Shown: positions 23,501-33,207 of the stretch, one piece after another
Layout of the letters: every line of letters starts with the position of its first letter
Position numbering within the stretch: the stretch's first letter is position 1
NCBI GenBank assembly: GCA_029449235.1
Contig: JANATG010000017.1
Location: 1,256,001 to 1,320,000 of the forward strand
Direction of reading: 5' to 3'
Source of the DNA: Linnemannia schmuckeri
Lineage: Eukaryota; Mortierellomycota; Mortierellomycetes; Mortierellales; Mortierellaceae
DNA length: 64,000 nucleotides
The notes under the pieces: generated by a model
What the model was told of the DNA's origin: nothing
The model's database searches: none
What the model saw: the letters and a program-made list of their open reading frames with translations, nothing else
Position numbers and translations under genes: made by a program

Positions 23501-25324
23501 ATGACGGATTCGACATGGGTCAACAACATCATCAAGTCGGGATACAGCATCATCTTCGACCGACCCCCACCACTACGCCTACCACCACTGCACGATCCGT
23601 TCAATTCGCTGGAGGAACGGATAGCCATCGACGCAGAGGTCCGTTCTTTATTACAAAAAAGGGCTATCGAAGGCTGCAGCGGGAAGGGATTCTACAGTCG
23701 TATCTTCACGATCCCCAAAAAGACAGGGGACCTACGTCCAGTGTTGAACTTGCGTCCGCTCAACCAGTTCTTGACAGCACCAAAGTTCAAGATGGAAACC
23801 CTCACCAATGTTTGCAGGATGCTCAAACCCAACGATTGGCTTACGAGTATCGACCTCAGCGACGCCTTCCTGCACGTGACAGTACACCCGGCATCTCGCA
23901 AGTACCTCCGCTTCAGATGGGGGGCGGCATTGTACCAATTCCGAACTCTGCCTTTCGGACTTTCACTTTCCCCCTTCGTATTCACAAAAATCGTTCGTCC
24001 GATTCTCAAGTGGGCAAGGGAGAGAGGGATCAGGATCTCGGCATATCTAGACGACATCCTGATTGCAGCCAGGACCAAGGAGGAGGCCAAGGAGCATACT
24101 CGTCTGGTTCAGGAGCAACTAGAAAAACTCGGCTTTCTCATCAAGGAGGCCAAGTCAACACTCGATCCGACCCAATGTATCGACCATCTTGGGTTCAGGA
24201 TCAACACAGCCAATATGTCACTCTCGGTGCCAAGGTCAAAGGCCCGCGACCTGCGCAGGGAGGCGGAGAAGATGATCAGGGCAGGAACCATTCAGCTTCG
24301 ACGACTGGCGGCATTTATCGGGAAGGCGATTGCGATGACAGTGGCAGTCTTTCCGGCTCGACTAAGGACGAGGAATCTGATTCAGGTTCAGAATGCAGCT
24401 CTGGCCAAGAAATACAAGTGGACGGACCCGATTACGTTGGACACGGCGGCACTGGAGAATCTCAACTGGTGGCGGTCTCACCTATCGGACTGGAACGGCC
24501 AGGGATTCCTACCTCAGAAGACGGATGTCGACGTATACACGGACGCCTCGGAGGAGGCATACGGGATTGTGATCGATGGCGAGGAGATGTCCAGGACATG
24601 GAGCGCATCGGTACAACCACACCACATCAACTGGAAGGAACTGCGAGTCATTTGGCACTTGGTCCACCTCCCATCAATGATCGGGAAAACCATTCATGTT
24701 ATTTGCGACAACATGACCACCATTGCCCAAATCAACAAGTTTGGCGGGACTCGATCTCAACCGTTACTCGACCTAACGACCAAGATATGGGACTACTGCA
24801 TGGCGACGGCCACAAGACTCAAGACAACATATGTTCCCTCACAGTTCAATCCAGCAGATGCACCCTCCAGGAGGATGGTGACACAATTGGAGTGGTCGAT
24901 CGACACGCCATTCTTCCAACACCTCGAGTCGACATGGGGTCGCCACCACATCGACTTATTCGCAACAGCCGCAAACGCCAAGGTTCCTCGATACATCTCA
25001 TGGAAGCAGGAGGAGACGGCTTGGAGCCAGGACGCATTCAACAGCTGCTGGTCCAACATGAACAGAGTCTATGCATGTCCACCATGGTCTCTGCTCAGCA
25101 GGGTCCTTCAGAAGATCAAGCAGGACAAGGTCAAGGCAACAGTCATCACTCCGTACTGGACGAGCGCACTCTGGTACCCTACGATCACGGCCATGTCGGT
25201 CGACAAGCCTCTACGGATCCCGAGGGGCCAAGTCTTGCCAGCACCAGGGAACAGCCCACACATCCTCGAGAAGAATCCAATGTGGTCGCTCTCAGCATGG
25301 AACGTCGACGGCAACAAGCAGTAG
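23501..25324 (+). CDS. DIRS reverse transcriptase / RNase H polyprotein
   Basis: A 607-residue ORF, intact. RT motifs in order: the fingers region with SRIFTIPKKTGDLRPVLNLR, the palm motif SIDLSDAFLHV, LPFGLSLSP, and the catalytic YLDDILIA box. RNase H follows with VYTDASEEAYG, then a conserved Asp in VICDNMT and ADAPSR near the end. A third domain, with HHIDLFATAANAK followed by Trp-rich and YACPPWSLL motifs, matches the extra C-terminal region seen in DIRS elements. Translation probably starts further upstream, because the same frame is open across the gag stop at 23459 and reads LLQFQEAWREM before the listed Met. It copies element RNA; the product is joined to the genome by the recombinase downstream. 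Its stop overlaps the recombinase start by 28 bases. Confidence 0.9.
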   Translation: MTDSTWVNNIIKSGYSIIFDRPPPLRLPPLHDPFNSLEERIAIDAEVRSLLQKRAIEGCSGKGFYSRIFTIPKKTGDLRPVLNLRPLNQFLTAPKFKMETLTNVCRMLKPNDWLTSIDLSDAFLHVTVHPASRKYLRFRWGAALYQFRTLPFGLSLSPFVFTKIVRPILKWARERGIRISAYLDDILIAARTKEEAKEHTRLVQEQLEKLGFLIKEAKSTLDPTQCIDHLGFRINTANMSLSVPRSKARDLRREAEKMIRAGTIQLRRLAAFIGKAIAMTVAVFPARLRTRNLIQVQNAALAKKYKWTDPITLDTAALENLNWWRSHLSDWNGQGFLPQKTDVDVYTDASEEAYGIVIDGEEMSRTWSASVQPHHINWKELRVIWHLVHLPSMIGKTIHVICDNMTTIAQINKFGGTRSQPLLDLTTKIWDYCMATATRLKTTYVPSQFNPADAPSRRMVTQLEWSIDTPFFQHLESTWGRHHIDLFATAANAKVPRYISWKQEETAWSQDAFNSCWSNMNRVYACPPWSLLSRVLQKIKQDKVKATVITPYWTSALWYPTITAMSVDKPLRIPRGQVLPAPGNSPHILEKNPMWSLSAWNVDGNKQ

Positions 25325-26514
25325 ACAGGGGAGCAGGAGCGGGAGTCCTGACCAAGTTATTTGACTCGAAGGCAGCCCAAGCACGCTACAAGAAACGAAT
25401 GCCAGGACAACAAGCATTTATTCGATGGATGCAGGAACACGATCGCGACCCACTTACCCCATCGGCCATGGACCTCATGAACTTTCTCGACTATGGACTC
25501 GAGAAGAAGAAGTGGAAACTTACAACAGTTAAAACTTACAAGTCGGCGATCCTTCAGCTCTTTCCCGTCAAGTTGCAACTGGAGATCAAGGAGGTGTCAC
25601 GAGACAAGATCGAGCTAAGGCTTGTTCTTGTGACTTCGCCCACCTAACAAGTATAAAAGAACTCTTACATAGTAAATTGATAGTTCTTTACTTGATATCG
25701 CCAAATATATATACATCTACCCCTTTTCTCATACTCAGTTTCCCTAGTCACTGATCGAGGTTCTTTCTATTGTCCTTTTATGCTCCTCGATCTGCTTTCT
25801 TGACAGGAGGACGAACTCTTCAAAGACTTCTCAAAGGTGATGGGCGCGGGCACCTTCAAGCAACTCCACAACGCCACAGTGGATCTGTCCCCGGTCTTGT
25901 CCTATCTTCAAGAACTCGGAGATAACCATAGCATGGACATCACGAACCTCACCGCCAAGACATGCTTCCTCCTGGCTACATGCGGTCTCCTGCGCCCGGA
26001 CGACCTAAAATGCACAGATGTATCCCAGTGCAAGATCAACAAGGGCGATCTAGAGCTAGTGGTCGTATTCCCCAAGGAAAAACGAAATGGCCAAATGATC
26101 ATCAAGACCGTTGTCATCAAGCCACACCCGGTCGAGTTCTTTTGCCCAGTCAAGGCCTATGTCGAGTATCGGCGACGCACTCAGGATCAGGACCGATTTG
26201 CCAGTAGATCGCACCCTAAGGACGAGACGACGATCTATACGCCGCTCATGCGACAGCTGAGGCGAGCCAATCTAGGATTAACCACCGATGGAATCCGCAA
26301 CTACATCAAAGAGATCATGCTGCTGCTGCCACAAGACGAGACCCAGCCACCATACAAGGCCCGAGCGGTGGGCACTACCGCCGCGCTAAAGAAGGGGATC
26401 CCAGTGGACGACGTTGTCACGCACGGCAACTGGTCATCCCCAGTCATTGTTGAAGCGTTCTACAGGATTTCACGGTCCTTAGCAAGCAACTTCACCACAG
26501 CCATTCTTTCCTAA
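25297..26514 (+). CDS. DIRS tyrosine recombinase, two exons
   Basis: Exon 1, 25297-25593, carries the N-terminal SAM-like core-binding domain. A probable intron (donor GAG|GTGTCA, acceptor TTGACAG) leads to exon 2, 25807-26514, in frame; the intron is inferred from frame and splice signals. The catalytic domain shows Arg I in CGLLRPDDL, the second Arg in YKARAVGTTA (where Lys replaces the usual His of H-x-x-R), then THGNWSS and the nucleophile Tyr in EAFYRIS. Enzymes of this family cut and rejoin DNA through a phosphotyrosine, so insertion makes no target duplication. The ORF is complete up to its stop, so the enzyme may be active. Total about 334 residues. Confidence 0.8.
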
Positions 26515-26555
26515 CTCTGGATCCACAGATAGAGTCCCTGGCAAGGAAGAATAAT

Positions 26556-26621
26556 GGATAGCGATGCCGAATAACATGACGGCTAAAGCCTATTATTCGA
26601 CACCGCCAGGGACTCTAGATG
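26556..26621. repeat. DIRS internal complementary region
   Basis: A second copy of the terminal-repeat start (GGATAGCGATGCCGAATAAC onward), with a few differences from the left ITR, 40 bases after the recombinase stop. DIRS elements use such a region to circularise cDNA. Confidence 0.7.
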
Positions 26622-26651
26622 TTCCGCCCAACCCTCCCTTTCTAGCAAGTA

Positions 26652-26791
26652 GATAGAGATCAAGAGATCGCCTAGAGTCCCCTTTTGTTTAGTAGTTTGT
26701 TTTCATTTTCAAAAGAATGATACGCACATCTAGAGTCCCTGATGTTGTCGAATAATAGGCTTTAGCGTCATGTTATTCGGCATCGCTATCC
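26652..26791. repeat. DIRS right inverted terminal repeat
   Basis: The exact reverse complement of 22317-22456. Its outer edge runs straight into the inverted flank block. Confidence 0.7.
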
Positions 26792-27564
26792 AAAAATCAG
26801 AAAAATGTGTGACATCAAAAATTTCTTCTTTCCCCCGTCAACCCTAATCTGACAGTGCATGTCTGACGGGGAAAAGATCTTTTTCGCGACCTCTCTGCTA
26901 TTTTTGTTGGACACACACACTCATTTTTTCTCATGTAACTAAATTATGCCTAATATGCTGAACGCTGTTTTTTTCACCTTAAGTGCTGTTAAAAAGGTGC
27001 GTACCACGAACTTCTTTTTCTTTCTTCACTTCTCTATTTCACTCGTATCTCCGTTCTTATCTCACCTCAGAATTACTCCCTTCTCGTTCACGCCGTTTGC
27101 ATTACTTCGCGAAGAAATTCCTCACTATCGCCATCATTTTCGCTGTCACATAGCTCGTCTCGGCTCAATGTAAGGTATAACTTGCATCCATCAGCAAGCT
27201 TAAACAATGGCAATGGAAGTACAGGCAGCCACACAGCCGACAGAAAAAGGCAGTATGCACCACTTCAAAAAGGTAGCTCTTACTCAGTTGGACAGGTCTC
27301 AGCCACTTTCATTTCTCGTGCATGTCTGGATTGGCGAGGACGAAATCGACAGTTAAATAATCAATAAGTTTCTTGATATCCTTGAGGATCTCTTTGGTAG
27401 AAGCGAATTGAATGGCATTGTTGACGGTGATATGACAGGGTGGCTAAGTATCCGATCTGCGTTGTGAACCTGAGATGTGTGCTTGGAGACTGTAGAAGCT
27501 TGATAAAGAGGTGTCGCAAACACCGGCGTGCTGATTGGCTCGAGACCAGGATCTCAAAGTGTCC
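26792..27564. repeat. palindrome block between DIRS and right hydrophobin arm
   Basis: An inverted copy of 21544-22316; see that entry. One ORF on + near 27208-27360 encodes about 49 residues (begins MAMEVQAATQP) and has no recognised domain. Confidence 0.55.
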
Positions 27565-27842
27565 CACGGGTATTTTTTAATCTATACCTGACAGGTGTGA
27601 TTAACGATGACCTGGGACTTTTACGTAACAGTGCCAAGAAAGCAACACAATCACAAATGTCATTTACTCGAGAGGGGTTTTTTTTCTTTTTAATAAATGG
27701 GATTCATACGAAAACATATCTTCATAGAGACAAAATAGCTGCTTGGTTGACAAAAAAAAAAAAATCCTAATCCTAGTGAGTCCTAGGTCTTGGACATTCT
27801 CTCGGCCAGGGTCTAGAACGAGGGAATCATGCCTTTCGTAAC

Positions 27843-28106
27843 TCACAGCAAATCAATGCAGTTACCGCTAATGAGGTTGGCGTTGACATTGATGAGACCT
27901 CCTTTGGCATTTTGGACTGTATTGGTCTTGCAGCAGTAGGAAGAACCGCTGCAGATGGTGCCCGCTTGGAGGAGCGTGCAGCCGAGCAAGGAGATATTCT
28001 TGCAGCACACTTGATATCCTGACTTTTGCTTCACGGAGCACTGCTGAGGGGCGGCAGCCGCGAAGCTGGCAAGACCGGCGAGCAAAAGAATGGACTTGAA
28101 ATGCAT
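27843..28106 (-). CDS. hydrophobin-like small secreted protein, copy 3
   Basis: An identical third copy in the right arm of the outer palindrome, in mirror position to 21002-21265. The TATA box (28363-28370), 5' UTR intron and signal peptide are all kept. No silent changes were seen against the other copies, which points to very recent duplication or conversion. See the entry at 21002 for the cysteine pattern. Confidence 0.7.
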   Translation of the reverse strand: MHFKSILLLAGLASFAAAAPQQCSVKQKSGYQVCCKNISLLGCTLLQAGTICSGSSYCCKTNTVQNAKGGLINVNANLISGNCIDLL

Positions 28107-30350
28107 GTTGGGATAGGCTAGGTGAAGGGAAACAAGGAGTATTAGTATGAGTGATATTGTTGTGGACCAAGACTTAACGCGCACATGATGCTAACTGCAA
28201 AAAATACAACGCAGCCACGGTGATCGTAAGAGTAAAGTTACAAGGTTTACCTGGAGGGGGTTGGTGTTGAGTTTTTGGGATGGTTGTGAGGGTTGTCTGT
28301 GTTGAGAAATGTGTTGAAAAGTGTTGGTTGAATGATGGTGCAGGTTGCTCGAGGTCGCCCTCCTTTTATACCAGTGTTGCTCATACTCTTTGCAAAATAA
28401 AAAAAAAAGAAGAGACCACTCTACAGAGGAGTGTCGCATGCAACGAGAGTTACATCATTATCTCAACATGAAGCTTTCACACCAGGAGTGGCAGTAGGTA
28501 TGATCTGAGGGATGTCCATTTGCAATTGAGAAACGGATGTGGTCGCCCCCACTCGCAAATGACAGATGCAAGGAATGCAGGTGAGGAGCAGGATTGAAGT
28601 CTGGGAGGTCGAGACAAAAAAGGAAGAGAAAAATGGTGTTCCTTCAGGCACGGTGTGGTTATTGCACTGGTTTTACGCGTAAAAAACGAAAAAAAAGACT
28701 CGGCCCTCTATTGCATAATTCTTTTACATATGATCTTTTCTTTGGGAAGATTAGATTTTAGGCTTCTTCATTGCATGTTTTGCAAATTCTCCTATTGCAT
28801 CTCCTACTGCGTACCTTGCGGGCATTTTGCAAAAATGGGTATGAAGATAGCTTGCAAAGGCTATATTAGGTGAGGCGTCTAGATCTTTGTTTCCGACAGC
28901 GGCATGTACATGGTGTAATGGGTTGACGTTTGGTCACGACATCGGCATGTTCATGGTGTGAAAGGGGAGGAGATGGAGGACCAAGCGGGAGGAAAATTTG
29001 GGTGCATGGGCTAGAACACCCCTCTTATTGCATACCCTCCCCAATTGCATGCGCTCTCTTGCAACCGAAGCGTAAACAATAAGTGAGTTAAGTGGTTTTG
29101 GCTGTAACGGTCAACCCAATCCACGAGTGCGTTATGTGTGACGTAGAGATCACCAGCGTAACATATATCAATTGGCTTGTGGTTCTTACCTAAGGATAAC
29201 GGCCTATGTTTGAGCACTGACCTTGACCGATAGATTCGAAAAATTCATGGGATCTGAGAATTTAAGGGGCGTAAAAAATAAAAAAAAGATCGAAGGATGA
29301 AAAGCGACATAGAGCAACAGAGAAACAAAGGGCGAAGGCAAAGAAACGTGGGTTTCTGTTTTTTGTTGTTTTTCTACAGACTTCGAAGTTAGTCAAATGG
29401 CCTCCATGAGTAAATATGCAAGCCTTCTTGCGCAATGCCTAATAAACGCAATCCTTTCATACTTGATCACCGATGCGCTTCACTGCCTTAACCATCGACT
29501 ACTGCAATAGCCCTGTCTCTTTTACCGCTGCACTGTCAGCAAAAGCAAGAGAAAAAAAAAGTACAGGAGGGTGTCCGTTGGCTGAATCATGGGTACATGT
29601 CACTTGCAATTGTAAAAATCATTTAGGTCAGCCGATTTTTTCTGCTTTTTTGATTTCCAAAAGTAGAGGTGATGACCCTGGGGTTAACAGACATCCTCGT
29701 TTACTTTTGCACCTGCACATGTTGATAGTACAGTGGTTAAAGAGACAGGGCTATTGCAGTAGTCGATGGTTAAGGCAGTGAAGCGCATCGGTGATCAAGT
29801 ATGAAAGGATTGCGTTTATTAGGCATTGCGCAAGAAGGCTTGCATATTTACTCATGGAGGCCATTTGACTAACTTCGAAGTCTGTAGAAAAACAACAAAA
29901 AACAGAAACCCACGTTTCTTTGCCTTCGCCCTTTGTTTCTCTGTTGCTCTATGTCGCTTTTCATCCTTCGATCTTTTTTTTATTTTTTACGCCCCTTAAA
30001 TTCTCAGATCCCATGAATTTTTCGAATCTATCGGTCAAGGTCAGTGCTCAAACATAGGCCGTTATCCTTAGGTAAGAACCACAAGCCAATTGATATATGT
30101 TACGCTGGTGATCTCTACGTCACACATAACGCACTCGTGGATTGGGTTGACCGTTACAGCCAAAACCACTTAACTCACTTATTGTTTACGCTTCGGTTGC
30201 AAGAGAGTGCATGCAATTGGGGAGGGTATGCAATAAGAGGGGTGTTCTAGCCCATGCGCTCAAATTTCCTCCCGCTTGGTCCTCCATCCCCACTCCCTTC
30301 ACACCATGAACATGTCGATGTCGCGATCAAACGTCAACCCATTGCACCAT

Positions 30351-31019
30351 GTACTGTACTATTAATGAGAAGTAGCGTCATGTGCGTGTCTTTTTTTCTT
30401 CTCCCAGTCACTACCACTGTCCAGTGTGAAAGGCATGCTTTCCGGTTATTATCTCCTTCCCTTGTCCTTCGAGTATACACATGTCCTTCTTGTCGGGGAA
30501 TGATAGTTACTTTTCTCATTGATAAATAAAGCAAAAAAGGGCAAGATACCCTTGTTTTGTGCTCGTTTCAATATTTCCCAAAAATTTTGAAATAATCTTT
30601 GTCTGTGATCATGTATTGATTACCATTCAAAGGTCGCTTAAAAAAAGAGAGCAATGTTAAACAACACTGGTTTCCAAAACGATTCTGTTGGTTGCAATCT
30701 TTATACGATAGGAAAGCTTGAGGAAGGATGGGTGGACAACATGGAAGCTATAAGTGCTCTCTTTCACTCTTTATCTTCAGTCTTTTCACTCCCACGTCAT
30801 ATCTTTCTCTTCTCGTTGCCCCTCTCTTTTCCGCAAAACAAACTTTGACAAGATAAATAGCGGGATATTTCTGGTTTCACGTTTAACAATGCTTACTGAT
30901 CATTCTCTCGTGGAACAAAACGTGCTTGGAGGTTACACAGAAGAAGGCCTCTGCTCGGGAGGATGATGAGTATGAATATGAGAGCGAAAACGACCAACCC
31001 GACGATGATGGTGGGCAAT
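30351..31019. other. unique sequence after palindrome, no gene seen
   Basis: The palindrome match ends near 30350. No supported coding region; short ORFs at 30654-30966 have no recognisable content. Confidence 0.4.
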
Positions 31020-31146
31020 GCGTCTGTTTATCTATCGGGCCGAAGATATGAAGGCTTATGCCTATTATCCGAGGGCCAGTATCATATATGTAGATCCAGA
31101 GCGGAAGTTATGGTAAATTCAAAAACGTAAAATTGGTCGCGGTTGC

Positions 31147-31290
31147 TCAAATGAGTCGATAGTAATTGTTGGCAATCACATCGGATGACCAATTGTCATA
31201 CGCGACTACGTCGTTAATGCGGGTGTCCTTCTTGATGGCCTCTGTGGGGCCGATTGCGCGAGCCTTGGGTCTGGTTGCTGCTGTTCCAGT
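31147..31290 (-). pseudogene. tyrosine recombinase C-terminal remnant
   Basis: It reads RPKARAIGPTEAIKKD, then NDVVAYDNWSSDV and ends NYYRLI, which aligns with YKARAVGTTAALKKG, DVVTHGNWSSPV and AFYRIS of the recombinase at 25807-26514. The catalytic Arg and Tyr are kept but the His before Asn-Trp is changed to Asp. It lies in a different frame from the gag ORF that precedes it. Confidence 0.6.
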
Positions 31291-32122
31291 TTCGATCGGA
31301 GTTATTGCGACTGTAGTTGCCGTGACTGTTACCCTGGTTGTTGTTGTTGCCATAACCATCTTTGTCTCGGCGATTGTCGGATCCTGTTTTAGTCTTGAAA
31401 GATGACTGTAGTTTGCGGATAGACTTGGCGTGGTCGTAGGAAGTCTGTGAGTCCAACATGCTGAACAAGTTGTCCTCGAAGTTTGCTCCTGCAGCCTCGC
31501 GGTTGTTAGACATGCGGGTCTCGTGAATCTTGACCGCCATCCCTCCCAGTTGTTCGCGCATAATGATGGCAAAGCGCATGGAGAGGTTCAGAATGTGGTC
31601 TATCTCGAGATGGATGGGGTCGAGCTCCTGAAGTTTCTTGAACTGATGATAAAAGAAATCCACGGGGCGAGTGAGCTCGGCACAACGTTCCTGAAACTCG
31701 CAGAGCTGTCCATCATACTTCTTGTTGTAGGAGAGGTTGGCGGAGACGACCTGGGGGACCTTGGGAGCCTTGTATTGGCCCATGTAGACGTTTTTGGGGA
31801 ATCTACGAATTGCTTCCTTGAGTTCCGCATCACTGCGTGAGCTCTTGGTGAAGAATTCAACAGGCTTAGCTGGCTTGACGTTGGGGCATCCAATAACCTC
31901 GGCGTCTGTGGGACGGTAGTGTTGAAGGGCCGGCTGAGCTGTGAACGCAGGGTCGTCGTCCAGGTTGGCGTGATCGCGGTCTATGACACGCTCCATGCAG
32001 TCCAACCTGGGGCCAGGTTCCAAGGTTATCTTATCTTTAGGGTTAATTATGAGCGAGGTTGGAGAAGAGATAGGGGTAGAGGAAGAGAAAAAGGAAGACG
32101 ATGGGTGAAAGGAATGTGTCAT
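31214..32122 (-). pseudogene. DIRS gag-like ORF of deleted element
   Basis: A 302-residue ORF. The N-terminal ~45 residues are Ser/Pro-rich. The middle has a helical capsid-like region (motifs ALQHYRPTDAEV and LSMRFAIIMREQLGG) that resembles the region after the frameshift in the DIRS gag at 22.9 kb. The C-terminal 60 residues are Asn/Arg/Gly-rich and basic. The frame then runs out over the recombinase remnant, where an internal deletion joined gag to the recombinase end. The ORF itself is unbroken, so a gag protein could still be made and serve related elements; that is inference. Confidence 0.6.
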
Positions 32123-32125
32123 GGT

Positions 32126-33207
32126 GGCCTATATTGGAGGAGTGAATCTCTGAAGAATGCGAGTAATGTTCCTGGCGAAACAAAAGAAGGTGACGGACAA
32201 ATTTTGTGCCTGAGCGTGCCTGAGCAGAAATTATTTTCATTTTTTGGTTTCTTTCGTTTTAGCTTTTCGGATTTTCGCATTTGTTACAATAAAGGAAGAC
32301 AACACATATATGGTCCTGGTCCAAAGGATAATATATATGAACAAATGTTCACAGTACTACCTCACAATCTAACCAAGCAAAGGGATTGAAGAAGCTAGCT
32401 TAGCACCCAACGCTTTTATCAAAGTAAAAAGCCAAGGCCTTTACGTCTACTGTTCTATGTACTACCAATCTACACCTGCCTATGGCCTATCTACTTACTG
32501 GCTTTGTTTTTCCATCAGTTTCTACGCCCTTTTGTGTTGGCTGCTCACATGATTTAATTTTTTTTGCGGATACCCTTAATACATTTCTTACTAGTTTTGC
32601 AAAATAAGGTGGTGGCTAGGCAGGGGTGGCGACGCCTTAGATTAGCAGTCATATTCTTTGTAGACATAGTATTAGTAGTGCGCCCAGCCCCCTTGTCTGG
32701 TCTTCGTCCTTTTACACATCACTTCTTGGACCAGAGCAGTACTGACAAGAGTTTCGCTGGCGCGCTGCAGTGTATCGTTTGTTGTGGTTCCTTAGGCCAC
32801 TATTATCACTACCCCCTACCAATTGAGGACTTAACAGCGGTCCTACAACTCTGGCCTTCGACCCTCTCCCTGAGTAACACTAGCTCTACGCCTATACGCT
32901 GACTGTGCCCCTAACCATCATTATTCGCTGTTTTTCTTTCGTTGACTATCAATGTACATCCCCCATCATGCGCTTACATTTTATGTTGGCGCTTCTCACA
33001 TCCCTCCGCCCTTCCTTTTGCCTTTCCTCCTCTTATTTACCCTTTGAAAAAAAAAAACAACACGCTCACAGACATCAGTTACACCTTGCTGCTCGCTTCA
33101 TTTTTATAGCATCTGATTATGAAAAAGAAATGGGCGTCTTGAAAATTAAATAAAGTAAGATTCTGTATTGTTGTTACTTTTCGTTGAATCTATTGCTAGT
33201 GGGGTAT
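32126..33207. other. intergenic, no gene seen
   Basis: No supported coding region. The stretch at 32600-32960 has even composition and may be old repeat sequence. Confidence 0.4.

Larger units (their letters stand above)
22317..26791 (+). mobile_element. DIRS-like tyrosine-recombinase retrotransposon
   Basis: The order is inverted terminal repeat, gag-like ORF, RT/RNase H ORF, tyrosine recombinase, internal complementary region, inverted terminal repeat. This is the DIRS-1 type of layout, with no LTRs and no DDE integrase. The ITRs are 22317-22456 and 26652-26791. RT and recombinase frames are intact; gag carries one frameshift. The element sits exactly at the centre of the outer palindrome. 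The true outer limit could be longer than stated, because the flanks are also inverted copies of one another. Confidence 0.85.
18760..30350. repeat. outer palindrome centred on the DIRS element
   Basis: Sequence from about 18860 to 22456 is repeated in inverted orientation at 26652-30248 about the axis 24554; ORFs on both sides have coordinates that sum to 49108. The left arm contains part of the inner palindrome's left arm, its spacer, its whole right arm, the flanking block 21544-22316 and the left DIRS terminal repeat. In the right arm the match is near perfect to about 30240. It then drops to roughly 90% (for example ATGCGCTCAAATT against ATGCACCCAAATTTT) and stops near 30350. The spacer copy at about 29520-29730 is inverted relative to the one at 19381-19574, as expected. 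The unique centre is the DIRS internal sequence 22457-26651. Confidence 0.85.
31020..32125 (-). mobile_element. internally deleted DIRS-like element
   Basis: On the minus strand a DIRS gag-like ORF is followed directly by the last ~50 residues of a tyrosine recombinase; the RT and RNase H are missing. Just beyond, at 31020-31075, the sequence GCCTATTATCCGAGGGCCAG resembles the terminal sequence of the DIRS at 22317 (GCCTATTATTCGACAACATC). The far end was not located. The protein differs clearly from the DIRS at 22.3 kb, so this is another family member. Confidence 0.65.

Noticed and set aside
22510..25647. A single 1045-residue ORF through the DIRS region
   Set aside because: Only its first ~115 residues (gag) and last ~115 (recombinase N-terminus) make sense; the middle is the +1-frame shadow of the reverse transcriptase ORF.
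17412..30350. Palindromes as pure assembly artefact
   Set aside because: Not fully excluded, but the homopolymer differences between arms, the asymmetric spacer, the fade of identity at 30240 and the different truncation of the fourth arm argue for real structure.
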